From NCBI GenBank assembly GCA_028695965.1, contig JAQVHZ010000015.1, forward strand, positions 1 to 42,686: DNA of 42,686 nucleotides, written 5' to 3'. This DNA is from Thermoguttaceae bacterium. GTDB taxonomy: Bacteria; Planctomycetota; Planctomycetia; Pirellulales; Thermoguttaceae. A program made the position numbers and the translations under genes. The notes under the pieces were generated by a model that worked only from the letters and a program-made list of their open reading frames with translations, searched no databases and was not told the origin of the DNA. Shown here piece by piece: positions 25,432 to 34,133 of the stretch (position 1 is its first letter; the number at the start of each line of letters is the position of its first letter).

Positions 25432-26088
25432 ATGAAACAATCTATCTTATTTGGACTGGGCGTGGCTCTATTATCGTTAGGATTGGCAGTTGGCGGCTAC
25501 GTAGCGGGTTCTCGTATGTCTGAGCACAGAAACGCCTCGTTAAACGCCAACCTTCCGATTCCCGTTTTAGCGTCTGCCTCCAGTGAAAGTGACGGCGTTA
25601 TTGTCGCCACTGGGACCTTTAGTTCCAACATCGAAGCAATGTATTACCTTGACTCGCAAAGCTGCCGTTTGTCAGCGGCCGTCATTTCACGCTCAGCGCC
25701 TTCTTTCCAAAAGTCCTTTTCAAGAAATTTAAGAAGCGATCTTGTTGCAGCTGCTCAACAGTTCAATCTTTCCGTTCCTGCGGCTCCCAAATACCTGATG
25801 GTAACGGGAGAGTCGGATATTAGGAACGTTGGCGCAGTTGGCAACCTGTCAAAATCACTCGTCTATGTTGCAGAAATCAACACAGGTATCGTGCTTGTTT
25901 ATGCTCTGCCAGGCGCCAACGAAAGAGATCTTTTGGTTCAAGACGGAGAAATTGTTTATTGGACATGCGCACGACTTAACGAAGGACTTCAAAGCGCGCC
26001 GCTGCAGATGCAACAGCCGGTTGAAGGCGCTAGTGGCAAATCTGAAGAACCACAATTAATCGATTCAAGTTTCTTCCGCACTCGATAA
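25432..26088 (+). CDS. Exported hypothetical protein with signal anchor
   Basis: A 218-residue protein of unknown function. Residues 1-28 contain a hydrophobic Gly/Leu-rich segment (ILFGLGVALLSLGLAVGGYVAG), probably a signal anchor. The domain from ~50-175 alternates short beta-like strands (GVIVATGTFSSNIEAMYYLDSQSCRLSAAVI; KYLMVTGESDIRNVG; KSLVYVAEINTGIVLVYALPG). 'MYYLDSQSCRL' and 'LVYVAEINTGIVLVYAL' look like repeated blade motifs ('yvlD..tG.l..y'), as in short planctomycete proteins seen near ribosomal or metabolic genes, but no known family could be assigned. GGGG lies about 6 nt before the ATG. It ends at a strong terminator (26102-26134), so it is a single-gene unit. Confidence 0.75.
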   Translation: MKQSILFGLGVALLSLGLAVGGYVAGSRMSEHRNASLNANLPIPVLASASSESDGVIVATGTFSSNIEAMYYLDSQSCRLSAAVISRSAPSFQKSFSRNLRSDLVAAAQQFNLSVPAAPKYLMVTGESDIRNVGAVGNLSKSLVYVAEINTGIVLVYALPGANERDLLVQDGEIVYWTCARLNEGLQSAPLQMQQPVEGASGKSEEPQLIDSSFFRTR

Positions 26089-26101
26089 TTTTAACGGATC
26101 C

Positions 26102-26134
26102 TTAATTCCTCGGTAAAAGAAACCGAGGAATTAA
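26102..26134 (+). terminator. Strong hairpin terminator after the 25432-26088 gene
   Basis: A perfect 13-bp stem, TTAATTCCTCGGT (26102-26114) with ACCGAGGAATTAA (26122-26134), around a 7-nt A-rich loop and followed by ATTATT. Confidence 0.75.
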
Positions 26135-26286
26135 ATTATTATGAACCGTTCATTTAATGATCGGCAACCTTGTCCTTACGGCGACTCTTGATTCTGAAAA
26201 GCTCAAAAGTCATCGATTAGAAATTGTTCAAAACTCTTCGCGTTCTTTTTCTATCACCATCCACAATGATTCGTTCGAGGATTGTC

Positions 26287-27504
26287 ATGACGTTTCTCAA
26301 AGCTTGGTCAAAACTCAAACGCACCTTCTTATTAGGCGCATCCTTAGCGTTGTTACTTGTCTCCTCATCCAAGCTTGTATATGGACAATATTATCTAACC
26401 ATGCCACAGGACGGCGTTCCACCTCATGTGGTTCAAAATTCAGTTGGCTATAGTCATGTGGAGAAAGGCGAAACGGAGCCGCAACCAGACGTCGATCAGA
26501 CGTCTTCTCAGTTGACAAAACCAACGGCGTCTGAGATATGGTCCGCTTTCTTGCTGGGTAGTCCAAAAGCAAAAAAAGTCTCGAAACCAAAATTCGCCTT
26601 TTCTCGGAACGAAAATGTTAGTAATAGTTCCAGAACCTTCCCACTTTTAAGACAAAGTCCTTTTGAAAAAACACCTCAAATCGCAGATAATAAACAGCCA
26701 AATTCCTATCTTCCCCAACAGATTACAAACGACCGGATAACAGGCTACAACCGCACTACTCCACCAGAGTACAATACTGCACAACAGAACAACACTATTC
26801 CTAGACAAATTGGAGAAACTATAGTTCAAGGGAAACAGGTTAGCGATCAAGTGAAGTCATTGTCAGATATTCAGCAAAAGATTAAGGAACTTGACAAATA
26901 CCTTGCTGAAAATCAACCTTCAATTACATATATGCAATCTCCACGCCTGGAGTATGACGCATCCATCGATGGACCACAACGAGCCAATAGTTCTAAAATT
27001 CGTCAAACCAGCGCTGAAACTCCCATCCGTTCCAACGGTGGAATTAGAACTTCGCTTTATGAGGAAAAAGTTTCCTCCTTGAACGGCAATAGAATAGAGA
27101 CGATGCAATACATCCAGAGCGCTCAAAAAAACGACCAATCGACAAAAAAGGCGCGTGAAATGTTCAAGCAATCACAGAATATGAGCATTCCGGAAGTTCT
27201 TCCCGTTCGCCCCAACGCCTTACAAATCTCAGAAAGATCTTTTGTTTCCACGGAAATAGTGCGGTTGCCCAAACCTGGAAACCTAGCCTCACCATCGCCT
27301 ATTCCCATTCGTCAGCTAACGAATATGCCCTCAACCCTGGGGACAGGTCTGACAGAAACAGAGAACGAGCCAACGTTTGTTCAGCCTCAGATTACGCCAA
27401 GAGTTACAAATTCTAGTTCTAACGAGGATGAAGCGATAGTACAACCAAACACGTCGAACGTCCTCCGACCTAGGGGCAGTTTTATTAACCCTCGCGACCT
27501 ATAA
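26287..27504 (+). CDS. Secreted, largely disordered protein rich in Asn, Gln, Pro, Ser, Thr
   Basis: A 405-residue protein with an N-terminal signal peptide (basic start, then FLLGASLALLLVSSSKLVYGQ). The mature part lacks a recognisable fold: it is rich in Pro, Asn, Gln, Ser and Thr, with a single helical-looking segment (about 198-225, VSDQVKSLSDIQQKIKELDKYLAENQ in style). No known domain was identified. A longer frame begins at TTG 26224, but ATG 26287 has GAGG about 7 nt upstream and yields a clean signal peptide, so it was chosen. It may be a cell-surface or envelope component. It is not clearly linked to the neighbouring genes. Confidence 0.72.
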   Translation: MTFLKAWSKLKRTFLLGASLALLLVSSSKLVYGQYYLTMPQDGVPPHVVQNSVGYSHVEKGETEPQPDVDQTSSQLTKPTASEIWSAFLLGSPKAKKVSKPKFAFSRNENVSNSSRTFPLLRQSPFEKTPQIADNKQPNSYLPQQITNDRITGYNRTTPPEYNTAQQNNTIPRQIGETIVQGKQVSDQVKSLSDIQQKIKELDKYLAENQPSITYMQSPRLEYDASIDGPQRANSSKIRQTSAETPIRSNGGIRTSLYEEKVSSLNGNRIETMQYIQSAQKNDQSTKKAREMFKQSQNMSIPEVLPVRPNALQISERSFVSTEIVRLPKPGNLASPSPIPIRQLTNMPSTLGTGLTETENEPTFVQPQITPRVTNSSSNEDEAIVQPNTSNVLRPRGSFINPRDL

Positions 27505-27788
27505 ACGATCTTTTCATCTGGGGACTCTAACACGTTCTCTCTGCTTAATTTGTTCAAATGATGTAGAAAGACTGCTTAGCGCTCTCTGAACCTGTCTTTC
27601 ATAAAGGACGGTATTAGCCGCTAGTTAAAAGCTAGAGCAAAGGAAAACAACGGCGCTTCAAGAGGACTTCTCCATATTTGCAGAAGTTTTTTAAACAACT
27701 CAAAAGTCTTTTCTATATCAGATTTCGGGCACGTTTAGAACAAGCGCTTGCTCTACAAACTCCACTCAACAAATAGTTTACTGCTTAA

Positions 27789-30700
27789 CTATTGTTTTTT
27801 ATTCTTTTCGCTTTTAATACGCTTCACAGTTGCGCCAAGCGGCGGATTCTTAGACGTCTGCTTCACTTTCGTTATTTCCTTACCCCTTTTAGCCTTCTTA
27901 ACGGGCTGTAACAAAACCTTAGGAGAGGTCTTTTGTTTATCGTTGGCGTCAAAAAGCCTTAACGTATAACTAAGCAATTCATCCACTCGCACGTTTCCAT
28001 CGGATTCAAAAAAGATCTCGGGAATGCCAATATACCCCTTAAATATGCCGCGCTCTGACTCGACAAGCCGCATAGAAATATTGCGTTTTTGCAGTTCGCT
28101 CTGTAACCGATACATCAAGTCTGGCGCGCGAAAGGACAACGCTAACATTTTTTCACAGGAAAGGAGTCCTTCAAATTGCTCCATTTGAATAGTTTTTATC
28201 CTATACTCAAAAGCGGCAAGTCGAATTTGTGCTAAGATAAATAGCCGTTCTGCCTCTGGCGGAAGAACGCCAAACCGATCTGCCAACTCATTACGTAACT
28301 CAACGGCCTCTTCAACTTTTGTTACCCGATCAAAACGACGATAGAAATCAATTTTCGCCCGCGAATCAGGCACATAGTCGTCGGATAGTATGACGCTGCC
28401 AGGCAAGTCGATCTCAACATCAACGCGAAGCTTTTGAGGCTGTTTCTTTAAGGCTCGAACAGCTTCGTCTAAAAGATCGCAATACATTTCGTATCCTATT
28501 GTGGCGATATGACCGCTCTGACTTGTGCCAAGAATATTTCCAGCGCCGCGTATCTCAAGATCCTTCATCGCAATTTGGAACCCTGAACCCAATTTGTCAT
28601 ATTCTTCCAACGCATGTAATCGCTTGGCCACATTGGAAGATAATGTTTGATTAGGCTCCAGCATTAAGTAACAATATGCTTGTTTCTTTTCACGTCCTAC
28701 CCGACCTCTAAGCTGGTGTAATTCTGCCAATCCAAAGTAATTTGCTCTATTGATAAATATCGTATTAGCATTGGAAATGTCAATTCCACTTCCGACAATG
28801 GTAGTACACACCAGTATGTCAAAACGCTTCAGAACAAAATCGCGCATTGTCGCTTCAATCTTTGCAGCAGACGTCTGAGCATGTCCGATACGGATTCTAG
28901 CTTCCGGTACTATTCGCTGCAACTCAGCAGCCTTTTCCTCAATATCAAGAACACGATTATGAAGAAAGTACGCTTGTCCTCCACGGTTCAACTCTCGTAA
29001 AACAGCGTTTCGAATGACGTCTTCATTAAAACGCAAAACTCGTGTCTCAACTGGCAATCTGTCTGCAGGCGGAGTCGCAAGATTAGAAATATCTCTAATT
29101 CCTAACAAAGAAAAATGGAGCGTTCTGGGAATCGGAGTAGCTGTCATCGTTAGTACGTCCACCATTGATCTGAGCGTCTTTAGCTTCTCTTTATCCTTTA
29201 CGCCAAACTTTTGTTCTTCATCAATGACAACAAGACCTAAGTTTTTAAATTGAACGTCTTTTTGAACTAGTCTGTGAGTGCCGATAACAATATCAATCTC
29301 GCCTGATTTCAGTTTTTCAACCGTAGCTTCCTGTTCTTTTTTTGAAGAATACCTTGACAAAGTGTCTATTTTTATGGGAAAGGAAGACGTCCGTTCAGAA
29401 AAAGTACGATAATGTTGTTCAACCAAAACAGTAGTTGGCGCCAATACGGCGACTTGGTAGCCAGCCTCGACAGCTTTAAACGCCGCCCTAAGCGCAACTT
29501 CAGTTTTTCCAAACCCAACGTCGCCACAAAGGAGTCGATCCATGGGACGGGATCGTTCCATATCTGTTTTAATTGAATCAATTGCGTCAAGTTGGTCTTC
29601 AGTTTCAGAATACGGAAACAAAGATTCAAAATCACTTTGCCACGCTCCGTCTTCGGGAAAGGCAATACCTTCTAAAGTCTCCCGTTCCGCCTGTAATTCA
29701 ATCATCTCAGCAGCAAGAGTCCAGATCGATTGTTGTACTTCCTTTTTTTGTTTACTCCACGTGGTTCCGTTCAAATTTGCAAGTTTCGGCACGTGTTTTC
29801 CAGAACCAATATATCGTTGAATCTTGCCAATTTTTGAAGCAGGCACATAGAGATGGACAGAATTCGCAAATTCCAAAATCAAATGGTCTTCACTTTGATT
29901 AGTCTTCTGAATCGTTTTAACGCCCAAGTATCGAGCTAGGCCGCGTTCGATATGTATGACCAAATCGCCCGGGGACAATTCTAAGAATGAGTCAACAATC
30001 TTACTCAACTTCTTAGTTTGAACTCTCTTAGCACGATAGGCAATAGAGCGTCCAAAGAGTTGGTCGGCCCCAATCAACAAAACCTTCCCATCTCGCCAGT
30101 CAAAACCGTTAGCAAGAGTTCCAACCTCGTATACAATCCTTTTCTCTTTTGCCGGTCTAGTCTGGGCGAAAGTCTCTGCTAAACGACGAGTTTCTGCTTC
30201 AGAAGAACAAATAATTCCTATCATTTGTTCTTCGTCTGTTTCATTTAAAGCGTTTTCGACATGAGTTAGGTCGCCTTGTAAACGTTCGACCGAATAAAAG
30301 CCTACGCGTGCCGTCATGCTAGCAAATTCTGTTCCCGTCGCAACGCCAACGGCATGAACAGTCGGACGTCTATAAAGCGCATTGACGATTTCTGAAACAG
30401 CAAAGTCCTTCTGGCTCTGATGTTTACGAGCAGAAACCAACTCTGTCGTTTCACTAATAATCTGACCGGTTTCATGCATCAGAATCAACGAATCGTCAGG
30501 AAGTCTATCGACGAAACGTTCCTCTGCGATTCCACGCGTTCTTAGTCGAGAAATTTCAATAGATTGCTTCGTCTCTACTGAGCGCTGATCAGCAACGCCA
30601 AAGCTGCGTATGGATTCAACTTCATCGCCAAAGAATTCCATACGAATAGGACGCTCCCAATCAACGGCATATATGTCAACAATATGTCCTCGTACGGAAT

Positions 30701-31289
30701 ATTCGCCTGGAAGTTCAACCGCAGTAGTAAAATGAAAACCTCCCTCTGAAAGCCAACGAGTCAACTTGTCACGCTCAAACTCCTCGCCAACTTTTAATGC
30801 TATTGTGTCGTCCAATATTTGCTCGCGCGAAGGGATTGGCTGCATAAGAGCTGCAAGCGAAGCGACAACAATTGGCGCGCGTTCTGTTTGTTCTTTTTTT
30901 AAATTCTTCGATGCGTCAGCGCAACTAGTTCGTTTATCCAACGCCTTTAAAACCCGAAGTCTCATGCCGAAATCTGCGTCTTCCGAAAGGAACACTTCGT
31001 CTGAATTCTCTATCGAAGAGGTAGTCAAAATGGGATATGTTAAAACAGGCGCTTCTGTAAACAGAGCTAAATCGGCAGCAACACGTTCCACAAGCGCGAC
31101 TTTTGAAACAACGATTAAAACAGTTCGATTAGTTTGCTCCGATAAAACTGAACCCAGTAATGTATAGGAACTCCCAAGACATCCCTCCCAAACAACTGAT
31201 TCCCCCATTCCAATTGTTTGCAATGAGCGCTGGAAAAAGTCAGTGTTCGCAATTTGTTTTTTTAACGTTGTCAATAAAGAATCGTTCAT
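27789..31289 (-). CDS. mfd: Transcription-repair coupling factor Mfd
   Basis: A 1166-residue protein of typical Mfd length. Mfd removes RNA polymerase stalled at DNA damage and recruits UvrA. Domains in order: a UvrB-like N-terminal region, the polymerase-interacting CarD-like domain (about 436-500, SPGDLVIHIERGLARYLGV), then a superfamily 2 helicase core. The core has Walker A GDVGFGKTEVALR near residue 585, DEEQ near 688, TATPIPRTL, and the conserved SGIDISNANTIF and QLRGRVGR motifs. A TRCF C-terminal domain follows (about 990-1090). The C-terminus is Lys-rich. AGGG precedes ATG 31289. A group II intron lies about 110 nt upstream on the same strand, so the mfd promoter region is short. Confidence 0.96.
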   Translation of the reverse strand: MNDSLLTTLKKQIANTDFFQRSLQTIGMGESVVWEGCLGSSYTLLGSVLSEQTNRTVLIVVSKVALVERVAADLALFTEAPVLTYPILTTSSIENSDEVFLSEDADFGMRLRVLKALDKRTSCADASKNLKKEQTERAPIVVASLAALMQPIPSREQILDDTIALKVGEEFERDKLTRWLSEGGFHFTTAVELPGEYSVRGHIVDIYAVDWERPIRMEFFGDEVESIRSFGVADQRSVETKQSIEISRLRTRGIAEERFVDRLPDDSLILMHETGQIISETTELVSARKHQSQKDFAVSEIVNALYRRPTVHAVGVATGTEFASMTARVGFYSVERLQGDLTHVENALNETDEEQMIGIICSSEAETRRLAETFAQTRPAKEKRIVYEVGTLANGFDWRDGKVLLIGADQLFGRSIAYRAKRVQTKKLSKIVDSFLELSPGDLVIHIERGLARYLGVKTIQKTNQSEDHLILEFANSVHLYVPASKIGKIQRYIGSGKHVPKLANLNGTTWSKQKKEVQQSIWTLAAEMIELQAERETLEGIAFPEDGAWQSDFESLFPYSETEDQLDAIDSIKTDMERSRPMDRLLCGDVGFGKTEVALRAAFKAVEAGYQVAVLAPTTVLVEQHYRTFSERTSSFPIKIDTLSRYSSKKEQEATVEKLKSGEIDIVIGTHRLVQKDVQFKNLGLVVIDEEQKFGVKDKEKLKTLRSMVDVLTMTATPIPRTLHFSLLGIRDISNLATPPADRLPVETRVLRFNEDVIRNAVLRELNRGGQAYFLHNRVLDIEEKAAELQRIVPEARIRIGHAQTSAAKIEATMRDFVLKRFDILVCTTIVGSGIDISNANTIFINRANYFGLAELHQLRGRVGREKKQAYCYLMLEPNQTLSSNVAKRLHALEEYDKLGSGFQIAMKDLEIRGAGNILGTSQSGHIATIGYEMYCDLLDEAVRALKKQPQKLRVDVEIDLPGSVILSDDYVPDSRAKIDFYRRFDRVTKVEEAVELRNELADRFGVLPPEAERLFILAQIRLAAFEYRIKTIQMEQFEGLLSCEKMLALSFRAPDLMYRLQSELQKRNISMRLVESERGIFKGYIGIPEIFFESDGNVRVDELLSYTLRLFDANDKQKTSPKVLLQPVKKAKRGKEITKVKQTSKNPPLGATVKRIKSEKNKKQ

Positions 31290-31400
31290 CTATTTCCCTA
31301 TCAGAACTTTAGAAATCAACCCTTTCCTTTTTACCAATGTCATTATAGGAGAACAAAGCTATTTGAGTAGTAGATAAGTTTAAACAGCCGTTTCACGTTG

Positions 31401-31984
31401 ATCGAGTAGGGGAGATTTTCTCTCCCCTCTGACGCCGACGTACGCGCTGTTCGGCATATGGCGGTTCAACTTAACTTCAAAGCGTGACGCCTTACGTGCT
31501 TTCTCCTTTCCGTTCCCATGAATTCATCGTAGGCAGCGCAGTATCTGCTCATATATACGTTTCGCCCTTCCTGCTGTCAGACATTCCATAGGACATACAT
31601 TCGATTACACGGTTAAGTTGTTCAGCCCTTCGATATTGGTCTCACCTACTATGGCTTCTGCTGACTTCTCACAGTTAGTTGTTACTACGGTTAAATCCGC
31701 CTGTGAGACCTCACGGGATAAGCCCGCGAATCCTTCCCCGTTTACCCTCCTGATCTACAAGCCAAGGTTACGGTTGCCTTTGGGATTTTAACGTCTTGTG
31801 CCGTCTTGTCCGCTTGACTCGCCTTAATATCAGGTTTCTGTTCGTAGGGCTACGGTTTCGCTATCGCTATTGCTTCTTTTCCCCCACGCCTCACGACGTG
31901 AAACTTGCAAGTCGCTATCAGACTCGTCGGCAACTACGCTCCTTGGGACTTTCATCCAAGATTCGGGGCATACCCGTCATACAC
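31401..31984 (-). mobile_element. ORF-less group II intron (ribozyme remnant)
   Basis: On the minus strand this 584-nt stretch has the landmarks of a group II intron. It starts with GTGTATG (consensus GTGYG) and contains conserved domain I-III blocks such as TACGAACAGAAACCTG, TGTAGATCAGG, TGAGGTCTCAC and GAGAAGTCAGCAGAAGCCAT. It continues with a domain V-like hairpin at 31433-31467 and a domain VI stem (AGGGGAGA 31408-31415 / TCTCCCCT 31421-31428). It ends in CCTACTCGAT with the expected bulged A. No reverse transcriptase is encoded: only about 148 nt lie where an intron protein gene usually sits (31468-31615). Recognition is from known family sequence patterns, not a search. The element lies between the rpsB-tsf terminator and mfd. 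Confidence 0.82.
31433..31467 (-). ncRNA. Group II intron domain V (with mismatches)
   Basis: Read on the minus strand, GAACCGCC... aligns without gaps to the domain V of ltrA-type group II introns as I remember it: a CGC triad, an inner stem around GAAC, a CG bulge and a closing strand. Compared with that pattern, three stem pairs are broken (A-C, C-T and C-A) and another is a wobble, so catalytic competence is doubtful. Confidence 0.65.
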
Positions 31985-32022
31985 AAAAACGCCAAGAGGA
32001 ATTCCTCTTCCTCTTGGCGTTT
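31985..32022 (-). terminator. Intrinsic terminator of the rpsB-tsf operon
   Basis: A perfect 15-bp stem, AAACGCCAAGAGGAA (31987-32001) with TTCCTCTTGGCGTTT (32008-32022), around a 6-nt loop. On the minus strand it runs into TTTTT (31985-31989). It begins 32 nt after the tsf stop codon, and the group II intron starts at the next base. Confidence 0.92.
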
Positions 32023-32054
32023 GAAATCAAATCGTCTGCACAGGGTCAGGCAAA

Positions 32055-32864
32055 TCAGCCGCCGACACTCCAGCGATAGAACTTCTTAAGTTTAAGACCG
32101 CCTTCTTCTGCAACTTGCCCAACCGACTTGCTGTTATCCATAAAGAAATCTTGCTCAACAAGGCAGATCTCCTTAAGGACCGCTTTAACACGACCATCGA
32201 CAATCTTCTCAATGATGTGATCCGGCTTGCCAACGTTCGAAACGCGAGTTTGTTCTTCGGCAATCTCACGTTCCTTCTTCAAGATTTCAGGGTCCAAATC
32301 GTCAGCGCTTACCGCTTGCGGACGCATCGCGCAAACTTGCATGCAGATTTGATTGGCGACTTCGTCGTTCGAACCTTCAACTTCAAGAATAACGCCGGTC
32401 TTGGCGTCGTGATGGACATAAACGCCGACAGAACCTTCGACGCGAAGGATTCTCGGAAGCTTGAAGACTTCACGAATCTTATTCATGAGATCGTCGAATT
32501 GAAGTTGAAGATCACCTTGTGCCAGCAACTCTTCAGGAGTAGCGGCGCCAGGTCCCTCGGCAAGCTGCTTGGCAAGATTTTTCGTCAATTCGACAAATTG
32601 GGAATTCGTCGCAACCGGCGCAGATTCGCATTGAATCTCGATCATAGACGTAACGCCGTTCTCGCCTTTGAAGATTTCAATACGGCCTTCTGCAGTCTCA
32701 CGGTCTGCACGACTACTCATCTTAGCCTTACCAGACTTACGAAGCAAGTCGATAGCCTTTTCTTCATCGCCATCAGCTTCCTGAAGGGCCTTCTTGCATT
32801 CCATCATCGGCAATTGGGTCTTATCGCGGAGCGATTTGACCATAGCGGCAGTAATTTCAACCAT
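32055..32864 (-). CDS. tsf: Elongation factor Ts
   Basis: A 269-residue EF-Ts, the guanine-nucleotide exchange factor for EF-Tu. The N-terminal UBA-like domain (about 1-45, ITAAMVKSLRDKTQLPMMECKKAL) has the hallmark '.MM.CK.AL' helix. The dimerisation core contains GVTSMIEIQCESAPVATNSQF, the usual 'vEvncETDFVArN..F' block in divergent form, where Asp-Phe is replaced by Pro. The second core subdomain contains VGVYVHHDAKTGVILEVEG. GGAG lies about 8 nt before the ATG. The gene follows rpsB by 159 nt on the same strand, the classic rpsB-tsf operon, and ends at the terminator 31985-32022. Confidence 0.95.
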   Translation of the reverse strand: MVEITAAMVKSLRDKTQLPMMECKKALQEADGDEEKAIDLLRKSGKAKMSSRADRETAEGRIEIFKGENGVTSMIEIQCESAPVATNSQFVELTKNLAKQLAEGPGAATPEELLAQGDLQLQFDDLMNKIREVFKLPRILRVEGSVGVYVHHDAKTGVILEVEGSNDEVANQICMQVCAMRPQAVSADDLDPEILKKEREIAEEQTRVSNVGKPDHIIEKIVDGRVKAVLKEICLVEQDFFMDNSKSVGQVAEEGGLKLKKFYRWSVGG

Positions 32865-33023
32865 TAATATATCTCCAAAAATGTGTTTTTATCTCGACTT
32901 GATTCAGAACGAGACGTCAAATCTTTAAGTCAAAAAACTGACATTTTCACTTCAACAGATTCTGACAAGCGCAGTTCTCAGCGAGCTGCACAAGCTTGTA
33001 CAAATCCTCTAACAAAGTGAAAC

Positions 33024-33782
33024 TTATTCAGCGTCGGCAACTGCTTTTTCATCAGCGCCGTCAACTGCAGTTTCGTCGTATTTGTTCGATTCGCTTTCCT
33101 TAACGCCTTCAATAACAGCATCGGCAAGATAGGAGATAACGAGATCGATCGAACGAATCGAGTCGTCGTTACCGGGAATCGGAAGGTCGACGTCATCAGG
33201 ATCAGAGTCCGTATCAATGAGGGCAATAGAAACCACGCCAAGTTTGCGAGCTTCACGAACAGCGTTCTTTTCTTTACGAGGATCAACAACGACCATAGCA
33301 ACAGGGTAGCGGTCCATGTTGCGCAAACCATTCAAGTTACGGTACATCTTGCGATATTCGCGACTAAGAGAAGCCTGCATTTTCTTCGAATAGGTCGAGA
33401 GAAGTTCGCCTTGCATAATCTTTTCGAGTTCTTCAAGACGGCGGAGACGGCTGCGGATCGTCTCAAAGTTCGTCAACGTACCCCCAAGCCAACGCTCGGC
33501 GACAAATGGCATACCACAACGAGTTGCTTGCGCTTCGATCGTTTCAGACGCTTGACGTTTGGTGCCGACGAAGAGGACTAAGTTTCCTTCAGAAGCAACT
33601 TGCTTCAAGAATTTACGGGCACGGAGAATACCGCGTACCGTTTCACGAACATCAATAATATGGATCAGCTTGCGACGACCGTAAACATACGGACGCATCT
33701 TGGGATTCCAAAGGCTGGCGCGGTGTCCAAAGTGAACGCCAGAATCAATCAAAGCTTTAATAGAGAGAGCGGTTTCGGCCAT
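33024..33782 (-). CDS. rpsB: 30S ribosomal protein S2
   Basis: A 252-residue S2 protein. S2 joins the 30S subunit late and is needed for S1 docking. Conserved S2 blocks are visible: [74 protein letters not shown] and '[24 protein letters not shown]'. The C-terminus (about 225-252) is an acidic tail (Glu/Asp/Ala) often seen in planctomycete S2. GGAAGG lies just before the ATG. It is the first gene of the rpsB-tsf operon. Confidence 0.96.
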   Translation of the reverse strand: MAETALSIKALIDSGVHFGHRASLWNPKMRPYVYGRRKLIHIIDVRETVRGILRARKFLKQVASEGNLVLFVGTKRQASETIEAQATRCGMPFVAERWLGGTLTNFETIRSRLRRLEELEKIMQGELLSTYSKKMQASLSREYRKMYRNLNGLRNMDRYPVAMVVVDPRKEKNAVREARKLGVVSIALIDTDSDPDDVDLPIPGNDDSIRSIDLVISYLADAVIEGVKESESNKYDETAVDGADEKAVADAE

Positions 33783-34062
33783 TTTTTCCTTCCTTTATCG
33801 TCTTTCGGCACACCGTTACGAAATCTTCTTCACGAAGAAGGAGAAGTCCATACGACGTTTAGACGATAAAACTACAATTTACCCAATTCTACGAGCAAAA
33901 AAAGTCGGTAGAACAATAACAAAGCGCGGTAACCGACATTCCACGCTCCTCCCCTGTTCGCGCTCAATCAGAAGCAAACGAACGAACAAAGGACAAACAA
34001 AATTCCCTACGATTCTAAACCTTTTTCTGTTCTAGTCAACTGGTAGCCCGCCCTCTTAAGTT
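33783..34062. other. Intergenic region upstream of rpsB
   Basis: About 280 nt between rpsB and the kinase terminator (351 nt up to the kinase stop). It should hold the rpsB promoter and leader; ribosomal protein leaders can bind S2, but no leader structure was recognised. GTTCTAGTC at 34029-34037 also matches GACTAGAAC at 34073-34081, an alternative pairing to the kinase terminator. No coding frame was supported. Confidence 0.35.
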
Positions 34063-34105
34063 AAAAAACCTAGACTAGAACTTTTTACCGTTCTCGCCTA
34101 GGTTT
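34063..34105 (-). terminator. Terminator of the kinase gene
   Basis: AAACCTAGACTAGAAC (34066-34081) pairs with GTTCTCGCCTAGGTTT (34090-34105) with two interior mismatches around an 8-nt loop. The minus strand continues in TTT. It begins about 29 nt after the kinase stop codon. Confidence 0.7.
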
Positions 34106-34133
34106 GATTACTGGAATTGGAAAGGGACGCAAC

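Noticed and set aside
27736-27755. Imperfect palindrome with CAAGCGCTTG centre downstream of mfd
   Set aside because: No T-tract, one mismatch, and a single occurrence; it could be a chance inverted repeat.
31796-32089. 97-codon plus-strand frame across the intron and the tsf terminator
   Set aside because: It crosses the group II intron 5' part and a terminator in antisense; no coding signal.
32115-32867. 250-codon plus-strand frame antisense to tsf
   Set aside because: tsf is certain on the minus strand, and the antisense translation has no known motif.
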